A DNA stretch of 64,000 bases from NCBI RefSeq assembly GCF_900094555.1, contig NZ_FMAC01000001.1:124001-188000 (forward strand), in the 5' to 3' direction. Made by a program: the position numbers and the translations under genes. Positions within the stretch are counted from its first letter, which is position 1. The number at the start of each line of letters is the position of its first letter. Below the pieces are notes generated by a model, which worked only from the letters and a program-made list of their open reading frames with translations, did not search any database and had not been told where the DNA came from. Below, in pieces: positions 54,894 to 63,207 of the stretch. The stretch comes from Martinezella hainanensis. Lineage in GTDB: Bacteria; Pseudomonadota; Alphaproteobacteria; Rhizobiales; Rhizobiaceae.

Positions 54894-54923
54894 GAAGCTT
54901 TCCTGCTTTCTGGATGCGCGTGG

Positions 54924-54941
54924 TCGGGAGCCACCTCCCGA
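54924..54941 (-). promoter_or_regulatory. Leader hairpin before ssuD
   Basis: A perfect 7-bp palindrome (TCGGGAG at 54924-54930, CTCCCGA at 54935-54941) in the presumed 5' untranslated region of ssuD, 30 bp before its start. It could affect mRNA stability or translation. Confidence 0.45.
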
Positions 54942-54969
54942 TGTTCGATCCGGATAGTGGCATAGACTA

Positions 54970-54985
54970 TCGATTATATCGACAA
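54970..54985 (-). promoter_or_regulatory. Shared ssu promoter motif (ssuD copy)
   Basis: On the minus strand the 14-mer TTGTCGATATAATC (54972-54985) is identical to the copy before ssuA. It includes a TATAAT -10-like hexamer, and in this copy a TCGAT-TAT-ATCGA palindrome (54970-54982). It is a likely promoter overlapped by a regulator site for sulfur-responsive expression. Confidence 0.6.
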
Positions 54986-55087
54986 TATGGATTTTCTAAT
55001 CGGCGGTGTTTGACGAAATATTTTTGCCGACAAAGCCCGCACCCGTAGTGTTTCGGGCGCGGACGATATCTGCGGGCCTCGTCAGCC

Positions 55088-56074
55088 TCAGCTCGCCTTC
55101 GGCCGCCAGACGATATCCGTGACGTTGAGCTTCTTCGGAACGATGCCAAGATTATAGAATTCGTCAGCCAGTCCCTGCTGATAGGTGATTGCCGCGTCGG
55201 TGATGGTTGAGACGCCGCCAAGATCGGCGCCCGGACGGGTCAGCGTCACCCTGGTCACATCGGCCGGAACACCGGTGATTTCGGACAGGGCCTTAATAGT
55301 GCCGTCCAGATTCGATTGCGCCGCAGCGCCCACCTTCGCCAACTCATCTATAACATCGATGATGACCTGTGGATTGCTCTTGGTGAAATCACCGTTCGCA
55401 AGGAAATAGCTGAAGGAATCGACGATGCCGCGTGCCGTCGTCAGGACACGCGTATCCGGGTCAGCCTCGGCAATCGCGAGATAAGGGTCCCAGATGGACC
55501 AGGCATCGATGGCGCCGGTCTTAAAGGCGGCAGATGCATCCGGCGGTGCGAGATCGAGCGCCTGAATATCGTTGATCGTCAGCCCGCCTTTGCGCAGCGC
55601 CTTGACGGTGACGTTGTGGGCGCTGGAGCCGCGCTTGAAGGCAAGCTTCTTTCCCTTGAGATCGGCAAGGGTCTGGATCGGCGAATCCTTGCGCACGAGA
55701 ATGGCGGAGCTTTCGGGGCTGCCGGTATAAAGGCCGACATAGAGCAGATTGCCGTTGGCAGCCTGAGCGAAGAGCGGCGGCACGTCGCCCGTGGCGCCGA
55801 AATCAAGGGCGCCGGCGCCGAGCGCTTCGAGCAGCGGCGGCCCGGATGTGAATTCAGACCATTCGACCGATATGCCGCGATCGGAAAGCCGCTTCTCAAG
55901 CGCCCCTTGGCGCTTTGCCAACGCCAATACGCCGTTCTTCTGCCAGCCGATCCGAAGCGTCGTCGCCGCTGCTGCCCGCGCCTGTCGAATGGAAGGCAAA
56001 GCGAAAGCCGCCGCCGTGGCGCCGAGAAGGCCGAGTGTCTGTCTGCGCGAAATCATCGAAGATCCCTTTTTCAT
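55088..56074 (-). CDS. ssuA: Aliphatic sulfonate-binding protein
   Basis: The periplasmic receptor of the sulfonate importer, 328 residues. The N terminus carries a twin-arginine-like signal (ISRRQTLGLLGATAAAFALP, cleavage near ARAAA). The mature part is an SBP of the NMT1/SsuA type: TLRIGWQKNGVLALAKRQGALEKRL, SGPPLLEALGAGALDFGATGDVPP and KTGAIDAWSIWDPYLAIAEAD. The start is ATG at 56074; an ATG six codons later with AAGGGA six bases upstream is equally good. It has its own promoter region and lies upstream of ssuD on the same strand, with 194 bp between them that also contain a promoter motif. Confidence 0.93.
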   Translation of the reverse strand: MKKGSSMISRRQTLGLLGATAAAFALPSIRQARAAAATTLRIGWQKNGVLALAKRQGALEKRLSDRGISVEWSEFTSGPPLLEALGAGALDFGATGDVPPLFAQAANGNLLYVGLYTGSPESSAILVRKDSPIQTLADLKGKKLAFKRGSSAHNVTVKALRKGGLTINDIQALDLAPPDASAAFKTGAIDAWSIWDPYLAIAEADPDTRVLTTARGIVDSFSYFLANGDFTKSNPQVIIDVIDELAKVGAAAQSNLDGTIKALSEITGVPADVTRVTLTRPGADLGGVSTITDAAITYQQGLADEFYNLGIVPKKLNVTDIVWRPKAS

Positions 56075-56094
56075 GAGGCCTCGGCGCTTCCGCT

Positions 56095-56117
56095 GCCATC
56101 GGCTTGTTGTCGATGGC
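56095..56117 (-). promoter_or_regulatory. Leader hairpin before ssuA
   Basis: A perfect 7-bp palindrome (GCCATCG at 56095-56101, CGATGGC at 56111-56117) between the promoter motif and the ssuA start, about 20 bp from the start codon. It matches ssuD in layout but not in sequence. Confidence 0.4.
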
Positions 56118-56136
56118 CTAAGATCGCAAATCCATA

Positions 56137-56150
56137 GATTATATCGACAA
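56137..56150 (-). promoter_or_regulatory. Shared ssu promoter motif (ssuA copy)
   Basis: On the minus strand TTGTCGATATAATC, identical over 14 nt to the copy before ssuD, with a TATAAT -10-like hexamer. It lies 62 bp before the ssuA start. No good TTGACA box is found 17 bp upstream, which suggests activator dependence. Confidence 0.6.
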
Positions 56151-56323
56151 AGGATATTATGAAGATTCGCACCGAAAACGAAATTCTATTCCCATATGAA
56201 CGGAAACAAGAAACCAAATTTCAAATCATATGCCATGGTGACAAGTTGCCCGAGAAATCGGCCTTTCGTCCCCCTGGCCTTTCGGCTAAGCCTTCGAAAC
56301 AAATTCGGTCAGGGAGTCATAAA

Positions 56324-57196
56324 ATGGCAAAGGTCTCGTTCATCGGCATGGGCGTCATGGGTTATCCTATGGCAGGACATCTCAAGGTCAAAGGCGGGCA
56401 TGACGTCACTGTTTACAATCGCACCGTCGCCAAGGCCGAAGCATGGGCCAAGCAGTATGACGGCAAATTCGCCCCTACCCCGGCTCAGGCCGCTGAAGGC
56501 GCCGATTTCGTCTTCACCTGCGTCGGCAATGACGACGACCTGCGCTCGGTGACCACGGGCGAAAACGGCGTCCTTTCAAGCATGAAAGCAGGCGCAATAC
56601 TCATCGACAATACGACCGCAAGCGCCGAGGTCGCCCGCGAACTCTACGCTGCCGCCAAGGAAAAGGGTGTCGACTTTATCGACGCGCCGGTTTCCGGTGG
56701 ACAGGCAGGTGCAGAAAATGGCGTACTGACCGTCATGTGCGGCGGCGATGAAGTCGTGTTCGAGAAAGCCCGCCCCGTGATCGATGCCTATGCCCGCATG
56801 GTCGGTCTTATGGGACCGGTGGGCGCCGGCCAGCTGACCAAGATGATCAATCAGATCTGCATTGCCGGCATCGTCCAGGGCCTTGCCGAAGGCATTCACT
56901 TCGGCAAGCAGGCAGGACTCGATATCGAAAAGGTCGTGGACGTCATTTCCAAGGGTGCCGCCGGCTCCTGGCAGATGGAAAACCGCCACAAGACCATGAA
57001 TGCCGGCAAGTATGATTTCGGATTCGCCGTCGACTGGATGCGCAAGGATCTCGGCATCGTGCTCGAGGAGGCCCGCCGCAACAAGGCCAAACTGCCGCTC
57101 ACGGCCCTCGTTGACCAGTTTTACGGCGATGTCCAGGCGATGGGAGGCGATCGCTGGGATACCTCCTCGCTGCTGGCGCGCCTGGACAAGAAATAA
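56324..57196 (+). CDS. 3-hydroxyisobutyrate dehydrogenase-family NAD(P)-dependent oxidoreductase
   Basis: A beta-hydroxyacid dehydrogenase of 290 residues. The N-terminal Rossmann motif FIGMGVMGYPMAGHL, the substrate-binding signature DAPVSGGQAGAENG and the catalytic lysine in GQLTKMINQICIAG are intact. The C-terminal helical domain ends FGFAVDWMRKDLGIVLEEA, typical of the family. Members oxidise 3-hydroxyisobutyrate, tartronate semialdehyde, glyoxylate-type acids or succinic semialdehyde, so the exact substrate is open. I chose the ATG at 56324, with AGGGAG eight bases upstream; a 55-codon upstream extension has no family similarity. A strong terminator separates it from the convergent Lrp-type gene. 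Confidence 0.9.
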   Translation: MAKVSFIGMGVMGYPMAGHLKVKGGHDVTVYNRTVAKAEAWAKQYDGKFAPTPAQAAEGADFVFTCVGNDDDLRSVTTGENGVLSSMKAGAILIDNTTASAEVARELYAAAKEKGVDFIDAPVSGGQAGAENGVLTVMCGGDEVVFEKARPVIDAYARMVGLMGPVGAGQLTKMINQICIAGIVQGLAEGIHFGKQAGLDIEKVVDVISKGAAGSWQMENRHKTMNAGKYDFGFAVDWMRKDLGIVLEEARRNKAKLPLTALVDQFYGDVQAMGGDRWDTSSLLARLDKK

Positions 57197-57203
57197 CAAA
57201 ACA

Positions 57204-57241
57204 AAAGCGCTCAGCCGATATCGGTTTCGGCTGAGCGCTTT
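57204..57241. terminator. Bidirectional terminator
   Basis: A 15-bp perfect stem (AAAGCGCTCAGCCGA at 57204-57218, complement at 57227-57241) lies between the convergent dehydrogenase and Lrp/AsnC genes. Confidence 0.88.
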
Positions 57242-57254
57242 ATAAAAGAGTTGC

Positions 57255-57743
57255 TCAGTCCTCGTTGGACTTCGCATTCTCCAGCAGCATGTAATCCAGC
57301 GGTAGTTCCGTCGAGTACTTGATCTGCTCCATCGCAAACGCCGAGGAAACATCGCGGATTTCGATCTTGGCGATCATGCGCTTGTAGAAGGCGTCATAAG
57401 CGGCGATATCCGGAACGACGACACGCAGCAGATAGTCGACATCGCCGCTCATGCGGTAGAATTCGACCACTTCCGGAAAATCGGCGATCACTTCGGAAAA
57501 GCGCTTCAACCATTCGATGGAGTGGCTGTTGGTGCGGATGGACACGAAAACCGTGACCTTCGTGTTGACCTTTTCCGGATCAAGCAGGGCCACACGGCGG
57601 CGAATGACGCCATCCTCTTCCATCTTCTGGATACGGCGCCAGCAAGGCGTCGTCGACAGGCCGACCTTCTTGGCGAGATCGGCTACGGCCAGAGTGGAAT
57701 CCTCCTGCAGCAGGCGCAGGATTTTGCGGTCTAGACGGTCCAT
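57255..57743 (-). CDS. Lrp/AsnC-family transcriptional regulator
   Basis: A feast/famine regulator of 162 residues. The N-terminal helix-turn-helix (DRKILRLLQEDSTLAVADLAKKVGLSTTPCWRRIQKMEEDGVI) is followed by the RAM ligand-binding domain (residues about 65-150, FVSIRTNSHSIEWLKRF, RMSGDVDYLLRVVVPDIAAYDAF). These proteins form octamers and sense amino acids. I chose the ATG at 57741-57743 (MDRLDRK), nine bases after GAAGGG, over an ATG three codons earlier that sits directly on it. It is convergent with the dehydrogenase gene; no divergent target gene is adjacent. Confidence 0.93.
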   Translation of the reverse strand: MDRLDRKILRLLQEDSTLAVADLAKKVGLSTTPCWRRIQKMEEDGVIRRRVALLDPEKVNTKVTVFVSIRTNSHSIEWLKRFSEVIADFPEVVEFYRMSGDVDYLLRVVVPDIAAYDAFYKRMIAKIEIRDVSSAFAMEQIKYSTELPLDYMLLENAKSNED

Positions 57744-57810
57744 TAAAAGCATCCCTTCGAATTATATTCTCTCTATAGCCTATTTTAAGCGAGAGAAAAG
57801 AAACTTTTTC

Positions 57811-58443
57811 TCAAGGAAGCAGGCTTTTCACACGTTGTTGCAATACGGGAAGCAATTCGGCTTCGAACCACGGGTTACGTTTCAGCCAGCCGCTATTGCG
57901 CCAGCTCGGATGCGGCAATGGCAGGACGGCGGGCGACCGGTTGGTTAGAAGGTAACGCCGCCACTCCGCGACCGTCTCGGTCATCGAACCCATGCGCTGT
58001 GCCCCAAGATGCCACGCCTGCGCATATTGACCGATCGTCAGGATCAGCTCGATCTGCGGCATCGCATCCATCGCCCGCTGCCGCCACAATGGCGCACACT
58101 CCTTGCGCGGCGGCAGATCGCTCCCCGCCTTATCATAGCCCGGAAAGCAAAAGCCCATGCCCATTATGGCGAAATGATCCGGATTGTAGAAACTCTCGCG
58201 ATCCACAGCGAGCCACTGCCGCAAACGGTCGCCCGAGGCATCGTTGAAGGGCAGACCGCTCTCGTGAACGCGTAATCCTGGTGCCTGGCCCGCGATCAGT
58301 ATCCGTGCGCTCGACGATAGTGTCGCAACCGGACGCGGTTCGTGCGGCAAGCGATCCGCCTCGCCTTTGGCCGGCGCATCTCGACAGAGACGACAGGCCG
58401 CGATCGCCGAACGCAGGATCTGCAATTCGCTTTCCTGTTTCAT
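57811..58443 (-). CDS. Uracil-DNA glycosylase family protein with four cluster-type cysteines
   Basis: A DNA repair glycosylase-fold protein of 210 residues. Four cysteines at about 17, 20 (CRLC), 99 (MGFCFPG) and 116 (KECAPLW) are arranged like the [4Fe-4S] ligands of family 4 and 5 uracil-DNA glycosylases. The active-site segment is GQAPGLRVHESGLPFNDASGDRLRQWL, and the C-terminal motif LPHPSWRNSGW replaces the HPSP-type loop. The catalytic motif differs from classical family 4 (GEAPG), so activity on uracil is not certain. The start is ATG at 58443, overlapping the stop of the nuclease gene (ATGA) with GGAG six bases upstream. Confidence 0.82.
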   Translation of the reverse strand: MKQESELQILRSAIAACRLCRDAPAKGEADRLPHEPRPVATLSSSARILIAGQAPGLRVHESGLPFNDASGDRLRQWLAVDRESFYNPDHFAIMGMGFCFPGYDKAGSDLPPRKECAPLWRQRAMDAMPQIELILTIGQYAQAWHLGAQRMGSMTETVAEWRRYLLTNRSPAVLPLPHPSWRNSGWLKRNPWFEAELLPVLQQRVKSLLP

Positions 58444-59012
58444 GGGGCGCTCCATCCGACAAGCTGGCGCAAATAGCTGAACAATCCGGCGATCGGATCG
58501 TTGTCATTGTCATGCGCCATATGCTCCTCGCGCCGATAGTCGCTCGGCCTCTCGAAATCACTGGCCCAAAGCCCGGCTTTCGCCTGCTGCGCGATGCGCT
58601 CCTCGCTGGCATAGGCACCATAGGAAACCGCCATGCCATTGCGCACCATCGCTGCATTGATATCGACATCGCCAGCGACACATGTCACCAGCAGGCGACC
58701 ATAACGATCCCTCTCCCACCCTCGGCATTCAGGCACCCCGGCCTTAATCATTGTGGCAAGCGCTTTGCGCGCGTCTTCGCCGCAAGCCCAATCCGCACCA
58801 CTACGCTGGCAACGCTGCCTAAATTCAGGAGCGTCGATACCTTTGAGCCTCAGGCGCTCGCCATTGGCGGAAAGCGTATCGCCATCGATGACATAAAAGC
58901 TGCCGTTTTGAACTATTTCCGGTCGATTGTTCATCTTCAACGCGAATAACGCAAGAATGGCAAGCAGCGCGAAAGTGGCCGCGCCGTCACGAAACAGGCG
59001 GCCCGACCGCAT
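58440..59012 (-). CDS. Thermonuclease (SNase)-family protein, membrane-anchored or secreted
   Basis: A staphylococcal-nuclease-fold protein of 190 residues. An N-terminal hydrophobic segment (GAATFALLAILALFALKM) works as a signal or anchor, placing the domain outside the cytoplasm. The catalytic residues are visible: VIDGDTLSANGERLRLKGIDAPE (Asp, Arg, Glu) and DRYGRLLVTC. Several cysteines (RQRCQRSGADWACGEDA, PECRGWE) could form disulfides. The start is ATG at 59012 or the GTG directly before it; AGGAGG suits both. It is translationally coupled (ATGA) with the uracil-DNA glycosylase gene, an odd pairing of a periplasmic nuclease and a cytosolic repair enzyme. Confidence 0.85.
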   Translation of the reverse strand: MRSGRLFRDGAATFALLAILALFALKMNNRPEIVQNGSFYVIDGDTLSANGERLRLKGIDAPEFRQRCQRSGADWACGEDARKALATMIKAGVPECRGWERDRYGRLLVTCVAGDVDINAAMVRNGMAVSYGAYASEERIAQQAKAGLWASDFERPSDYRREEHMAHDNDNDPIAGLFSYLRQLVGWSAP

Positions 59013-59138
59013 CACGTTGTTACCTCCTTTAAGAACAAATCCTTGGCGAAGATGGCAAACAAATCATTTCGGTGCAGCATCTTCTTAAGGTTTGGACGCT
59101 AGTGTGTAGTCTCAGGCAGGCCAAGTTTCAATGTAACC

Positions 59139-60668
59139 ATGAGCACCGGCGTCAGCACATCGACAGATAAAAACATTGTCGACCGATCGCGCAGTCACCG
59201 TAACCGGGCTGTGTCGAAGGCCGTGCGGCAAACGCGCGAGCGCCTGCAGAGCGGTCACAGCCGCAATTTCGACCGCGAACTGATGATGATGCATATCGAC
59301 ACCTTGCGGCAGAGTGCCGCCGTGGTGCCGATTTTCGTCATCGTGGTTGCCGTTCTCGGCGTCTATCTCACGCGTGATGCGGGCATTCTCTTCTGGACCA
59401 TTCCGATCCTGACGGCGCATGCCATCAACATGCTGATCGGACGGCGCGCCAAGAAGCAGGAAATGTCCGCCGAAAGCGCCAGAAAATGGCGTCAGCTGCT
59501 ATTGCTGGGGCAATTGCTCGTCGGCTTCTGTTGGGCGCTCTTCACCATCCAGAATTGCTCGACCTGCGGCGGCGACAGTTTTGCCTTCTACAAGGGCACG
59601 ACCCTGCTGGTGGCCATCTGCATCACGGCAATGTCGAGCTTCATGCTGCCGCGGGCAGTCCCGTTTTCCTTCGCACCGGCAACCGTGGCGCTGTTCGTGA
59701 CGGCCATCCTGACGCGCAGGCCTTCCGATATCGCCCTCACTGCAGCCATTTCAGTTGCCGTCATATTCTTCAGCTTCATCACCAATCGCATGTATCAGTC
59801 GAACCTGAAGATCCTCTTCTTCCAATCGGAGAAGGACGATCTGATCGCCGAGCTGGAAGTCGCGAAATCGATGTCCGATGAAGCGCGCCGGCGCGCCGAG
59901 GAGGCAAATCTTGCCAAGTCGCGCTTCTTAGCCTCCATGTCACACGAGCTCAGAACGCCGCTGAATGCGATCCTCGGCTTTTCCGAAGTCATGTCCGCCG
60001 AGGTCATGGGGCCGCTCAACAACCCGACCTACCGCGAATACACCACCGATATCCATCGGTCCGGCCAGCACCTTCTCAACCTGATCAACGAAATCCTCGA
60101 TCTCTCGCGCATCGAAGCCGGCAAATACGAACTGAACGAGGAAGCGATTTCCCTGCTCGATATTGCCGAGGATTGCATCGGCATGGTGCAGCTGCGAGCC
60201 CGCGCCAAGAATATCTCGATCTCATCACAATTCGAAGCGCAACTGCCCTCGGTCTGGGCCGATGAGAAATCGATGCGCCAGGTGATCCTCAATCTCCTGT
60301 CGAACGCGGTGAAGTTCACGCCGCAAGGCGGCGAGATCAGCGTTAAGGTCGGCTGGACGGCCGGCGGCGGCGAATATGTGGCGATAAAGGACAACGGCCC
60401 CGGCATTCCCGAAGAGGAAATTCCGGTGGTGCTCTCAGCCTTCGGCCAGGGCTCCATCGCCATCAAGAGCGCCGAGCAAGGCACGGGCCTTGGCCTGCCG
60501 ATCGTGCAGGCCATCCTTGCCAAGCATGACGGTCAGTTCATGCTGAAATCCAAACTGCGGGAAGGCACGGAGGTCATCGCCATTTTGCCGGCCAAGCGCG
60601 TTCTGCAAAGCCTGCCGGCTGTCGAAGATGCCCCACTCGTCGAGCGTCGCAAGAAGAGTTTCGCTTAA
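59139..60668 (+). CDS. Membrane sensor histidine kinase
   Basis: A hybrid-free histidine kinase of 509 residues. Six hydrophobic helices lie between about 55 and 220 (VVPIFVIVVAVLGVYLT, ILFWTIPILTAHAINML, LLLLGQLLVGFCWALF and others). A short coiled coil is followed by the HisKA domain with SMSHELRTPLNAILGFSEVM (His269) and a HATPase domain with NLLSNAVKF, DNGPGIP and GTGLGLPI. Its H-box type resembles the PleC/DivJ/PdhS cell-cycle kinases of alphaproteobacteria, but that link is inference. There is no response regulator gene beside it. The start is ATG at 59139. The preceding 123 bp carry no other feature. Confidence 0.9.
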   Translation: MSTGVSTSTDKNIVDRSRSHRNRAVSKAVRQTRERLQSGHSRNFDRELMMMHIDTLRQSAAVVPIFVIVVAVLGVYLTRDAGILFWTIPILTAHAINMLIGRRAKKQEMSAESARKWRQLLLLGQLLVGFCWALFTIQNCSTCGGDSFAFYKGTTLLVAICITAMSSFMLPRAVPFSFAPATVALFVTAILTRRPSDIALTAAISVAVIFFSFITNRMYQSNLKILFFQSEKDDLIAELEVAKSMSDEARRRAEEANLAKSRFLASMSHELRTPLNAILGFSEVMSAEVMGPLNNPTYREYTTDIHRSGQHLLNLINEILDLSRIEAGKYELNEEAISLLDIAEDCIGMVQLRARAKNISISSQFEAQLPSVWADEKSMRQVILNLLSNAVKFTPQGGEISVKVGWTAGGGEYVAIKDNGPGIPEEEIPVVLSAFGQGSIAIKSAEQGTGLGLPIVQAILAKHDGQFMLKSKLREGTEVIAILPAKRVLQSLPAVEDAPLVERRKKSFA

Positions 60669-60689
60669 ACGAAGCTCAGGTGCCGAGCT

Positions 60690-61082
60690 CTAGCGGAACA
60701 GCAGATGGCTGCCGATAACATAAAGAAGGTAGATGCCGGACGCGACCAGCATGCAGAGAACGGCAAACGAGCCGAGGTCTTTCGCATGTTTGCCAACATT
60801 GGAGATTTCCGGAGAAATACGGTCGATCACCTCTTCCACCGCCGTATTCATGGCCTCGACCGCAAACACGGCGAGGAACAACACCATCGCGATGACGATC
60901 TCGCCAATCGTCGCGCCGACGGCGATCAGCAGGATCAACGCTACTGCAGCAAAAAGCAGTTCCTGGCGGAAGGCCGATTCCTGCAACAACCGCTGAAAGC
61001 CGCCCCAGGAATAACCGGCGGCGGCGAAAAAGTGCCGAATCCCGGTCTCCTTGGTGACCGTTGATTTTGAAAACTCAGCCAT
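60690..61082 (-). CDS. dgkA: Diacylglycerol kinase
   Basis: A small trimeric inner-membrane kinase of 130 residues that phosphorylates diacylglycerol to phosphatidic acid, recycling the lipid left after headgroup transfer to periplasmic glucans. It has three hydrophobic helices and the catalytic signature EAMNTAVEEVIDRISPE (catalytic and metal-binding Glu). It also has LLQESAFRQELLF before the first helix. I chose the ATG at 61080-61082 (MAEFSKST); the frame extends 28 codons upstream without family similarity. The LTA-synthase-like phosphoglycerol transferase elsewhere in the window would produce its substrate. Confidence 0.93.
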   Translation of the reverse strand: MAEFSKSTVTKETGIRHFFAAAGYSWGGFQRLLQESAFRQELLFAAVALILLIAVGATIGEIVIAMVLFLAVFAVEAMNTAVEEVIDRISPEISNVGKHAKDLGSFAVLCMLVASGIYLLYVIGSHLLFR

Positions 61083-61267
61083 TCGCGTTCCGCCCGTAAT
61101 GTCCCGGTTGCAATCTGGATGCTTTGCGAATACCGCCTCGCCGCGGTCGAAGCAAGGCGATGCCAATCGCCGCCGCCAAATTCATTACAGATTTATGACG
61201 AAAAACCGATCGTCTACAGGAAATCTAGCGGCGAAACGCATATTTCGACATCTCGCCGCCCCGATCC

Positions 61268-62284
61268 TCAGTGCTTATTCGTAACGCCGGCGCTCTCGAA
61301 TGTTGCCATGCCGGAATGGCAGGCAGCCGCAGCCTTGACGATTCCGGCCGCCAATGCAGCCCCCGTGCCCTCGCCAAGCCGCATGCCGAGCGCCAAGAGC
61401 GGCGTCTTTCCGAGCTTCTCGATGGACCGCAGATGCCCCGGCTCCGCCGAAACGTGTCCAATCAGGCAATGGTCGAGCGCGGACGGGTTCGCTGCCTTGA
61501 GAACGGAAGCGGCAGCCGTTGCGACGTAGCCGTCGATGATGACGGGGATGCGTTCCATGCGCGCGGCAAGGATGGCACCGGCCATGGCGGCGATCTCGCG
61601 GCCGCCAAGGCGGCGCAGGATCTCCAGCGGATCGGAGAGATGGTCGCGATGGAGCGCGACCGCCTTCTCGACCGCGGCAATCTTGCGCTTCAGCATCTCG
61701 CCTTCGGAACCCGTGCCCGGGCCAACCCAGTCTTCCGCCTTGCCGCCATAAAGCGCGTAGTGAATGGCTGCGGCGATCGTGGTATTGCCGATGCCCATCT
61801 CGCCGATGCAGAGCAGATCGGTGCCACCGGCAATCGCCTCCATGCCGAAGGCCATGGTCGCGGCGCAATCACGCTCGCTCAGCGCCGGCTCTTCCGTGAT
61901 ATCAGCAGTCGGAAAATCGAGCGCGAGATCGAAGACCTTCAGGCCGAGATCGTAGGCAACGCAGATCTGGTTGATCGCGGCGCCGCCGGCCGCGAAGTTT
62001 TCCACCATCTGCTGCGTGACCGAAGGCGGAAACGGCGTAATCCCCTGCTTGGTGACACCGTGATTACCGGCAAAGATCGCCACCAGCGGCCGGGTCACGG
62101 CCGGGGAACGACCGGTCCAGGCGGCAAGCCAAAAGGCGATTTCCTCGAGCCGACCGAGTGCGCCCGGCGGCTTGGTGAGCTGCGCATCACGTTCACGCGC
62201 GGCCACGAGCGCCCGGGCATCCGGGCCTGGAAGGTCGCGCAGCAATGCTCGGAAATCGTCGAATGGGAGGCCGCTGACGCTCAT
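61268..62284 (-). CDS. cobT: Nicotinate-nucleotide-dimethylbenzimidazole phosphoribosyltransferase
   Basis: Forms alpha-ribazole phosphate, the lower-ligand precursor of cobalamin, from nicotinate mononucleotide and dimethylbenzimidazole. The 338-residue protein has the family motifs KPPGALGRLEEIAFWLA, FAGNHGVTKQGITPFPPSVTQQMV, GEMGIGNTTIAAA, GGREIAAMAG and the catalytic Glu305 in GMRLGEGTGAAL. The ATG is at 62282-62284. It is divergent from cobS, which joins this product to the corrinoid ring; the 127-bp gap carries both promoters. Confidence 0.96.
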   Translation of the reverse strand: MSVSGLPFDDFRALLRDLPGPDARALVAARERDAQLTKPPGALGRLEEIAFWLAAWTGRSPAVTRPLVAIFAGNHGVTKQGITPFPPSVTQQMVENFAAGGAAINQICVAYDLGLKVFDLALDFPTADITEEPALSERDCAATMAFGMEAIAGGTDLLCIGEMGIGNTTIAAAIHYALYGGKAEDWVGPGTGSEGEMLKRKIAAVEKAVALHRDHLSDPLEILRRLGGREIAAMAGAILAARMERIPVIIDGYVATAAASVLKAANPSALDHCLIGHVSAEPGHLRSIEKLGKTPLLALGMRLGEGTGAALAAGIVKAAAACHSGMATFESAGVTNKH

Positions 62285-62411
62285 GAATGCGTTCCTTGTC
62301 TTTTAGTCTCAAATCGGGTTCTTTGCGTGCGACTCTATTAGTCCTGGGAATCGGTGCGAACAACTCCAAAAGCGCCCGATGCTGTCGCGCGTATGGCGGG
62401 GAGAGGAAGAA

Positions 62412-63188
62412 ATGCGGGAATATATGCGTGACACCGCGCGCGCCGTCGCTTTCTTAAGCCGCGTCCCTGTGCCGTCGTCCTTCTTCGAAGGCGATGACGG
62501 CAAGCTCTCGCGCACTTCTCGCGCCTTTCCAGTCGCCGGCTTGCTGATCGCCCTGCCCTCGACACTGACCTTCAGCGTGCTGCTCGCCCTCAACGCCGAT
62601 CCGTTGATGGCAGCATTGCTGGCACTTGCCGTGCAGACGATCCTGACCGGCGCCCTCCATGAAGACGGACTCAGCGACACTGCAGACGGACTGGGTGGCG
62701 GCAAAGACCGCGAGCGCGCGCTCGAAATCATGAAAGACAGCCGCATCGGCACTTACGGGGCGGCGGCATTGATACTGTCATTCGGATTGCGGGCTGCGGC
62801 GCTTGCCGCCATCGCTCGGCATCTTCCGCCTGAGGATGCTGCTGTCGCGATCCTCGCCGCGGCCACCTTGAGCCGTGGCGCCATGGTCTGGCATTGGTAC
62901 GCCCTGCCGTCGGCCAAACCGGATGGGGTCGCCGCGTCGGCAGGCAAGCCTGATGGCGACGCCATGCAGCTGGCGCTGATTGCGACACTTGGCCTCGCGA
63001 TACTGCTCATCGGTCCTGCCATGGGTGTTCCGGCGCTGGTTGGCTGCCTTCTTACGACAAGCGTCGCGACATTTCTGGCCACCCGATATATCAGTCAAAA
63101 ATTGGCCGGTCATACGGGTGATACGATCGGCGCGACCCAGCAGATTTGCGAGATCGCCTCCCTGTGTACTCTTGCCATGTGCGTTTGA
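62412..63188 (+). CDS. cobS: Adenosylcobinamide-GDP ribazoletransferase (cobalamin synthase)
   Basis: An integral membrane enzyme of 258 residues that links adenosylcobinamide-GDP to alpha-ribazole, the final step of B12 assembly. The metal-binding motif [17 protein letters not shown] (Glu84, Asp85, Asp89, Asp92) and FLSRVPVP near the N terminus are diagnostic; around six hydrophobic helices follow, ending [17 protein letters not shown] chose the ATG at 62412, directly after GGAGAGGAAGA. It is divergent from cobT. The leader holds a short string resembling the core of cobalamin riboswitches, but the full element is not there. Confidence 0.95.
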   Translation: MREYMRDTARAVAFLSRVPVPSSFFEGDDGKLSRTSRAFPVAGLLIALPSTLTFSVLLALNADPLMAALLALAVQTILTGALHEDGLSDTADGLGGGKDRERALEIMKDSRIGTYGAAALILSFGLRAAALAAIARHLPPEDAAVAILAAATLSRGAMVWHWYALPSAKPDGVAASAGKPDGDAMQLALIATLGLAILLIGPAMGVPALVGCLLTTSVATFLATRYISQKLAGHTGDTIGATQQICEIASLCTLAMCV

Positions 63189-63207
63189 AGCATCGATATA
63201 TGATCCC

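Noticed and set aside
56159..56323. 55-residue N-terminal extension of the 3-hydroxyisobutyrate-dehydrogenase-like protein
   Set aside because: The Rossmann fold starts directly at the ATG at 56324, which has a good ribosome site; the extension lacks family similarity.
62285..62411. Full cobalamin riboswitch between cobT and cobS
   Set aside because: The gap is 127 bp, too short for the complete structure, and no B12 box is present on either strand; kept only as a low-interest core-like string.
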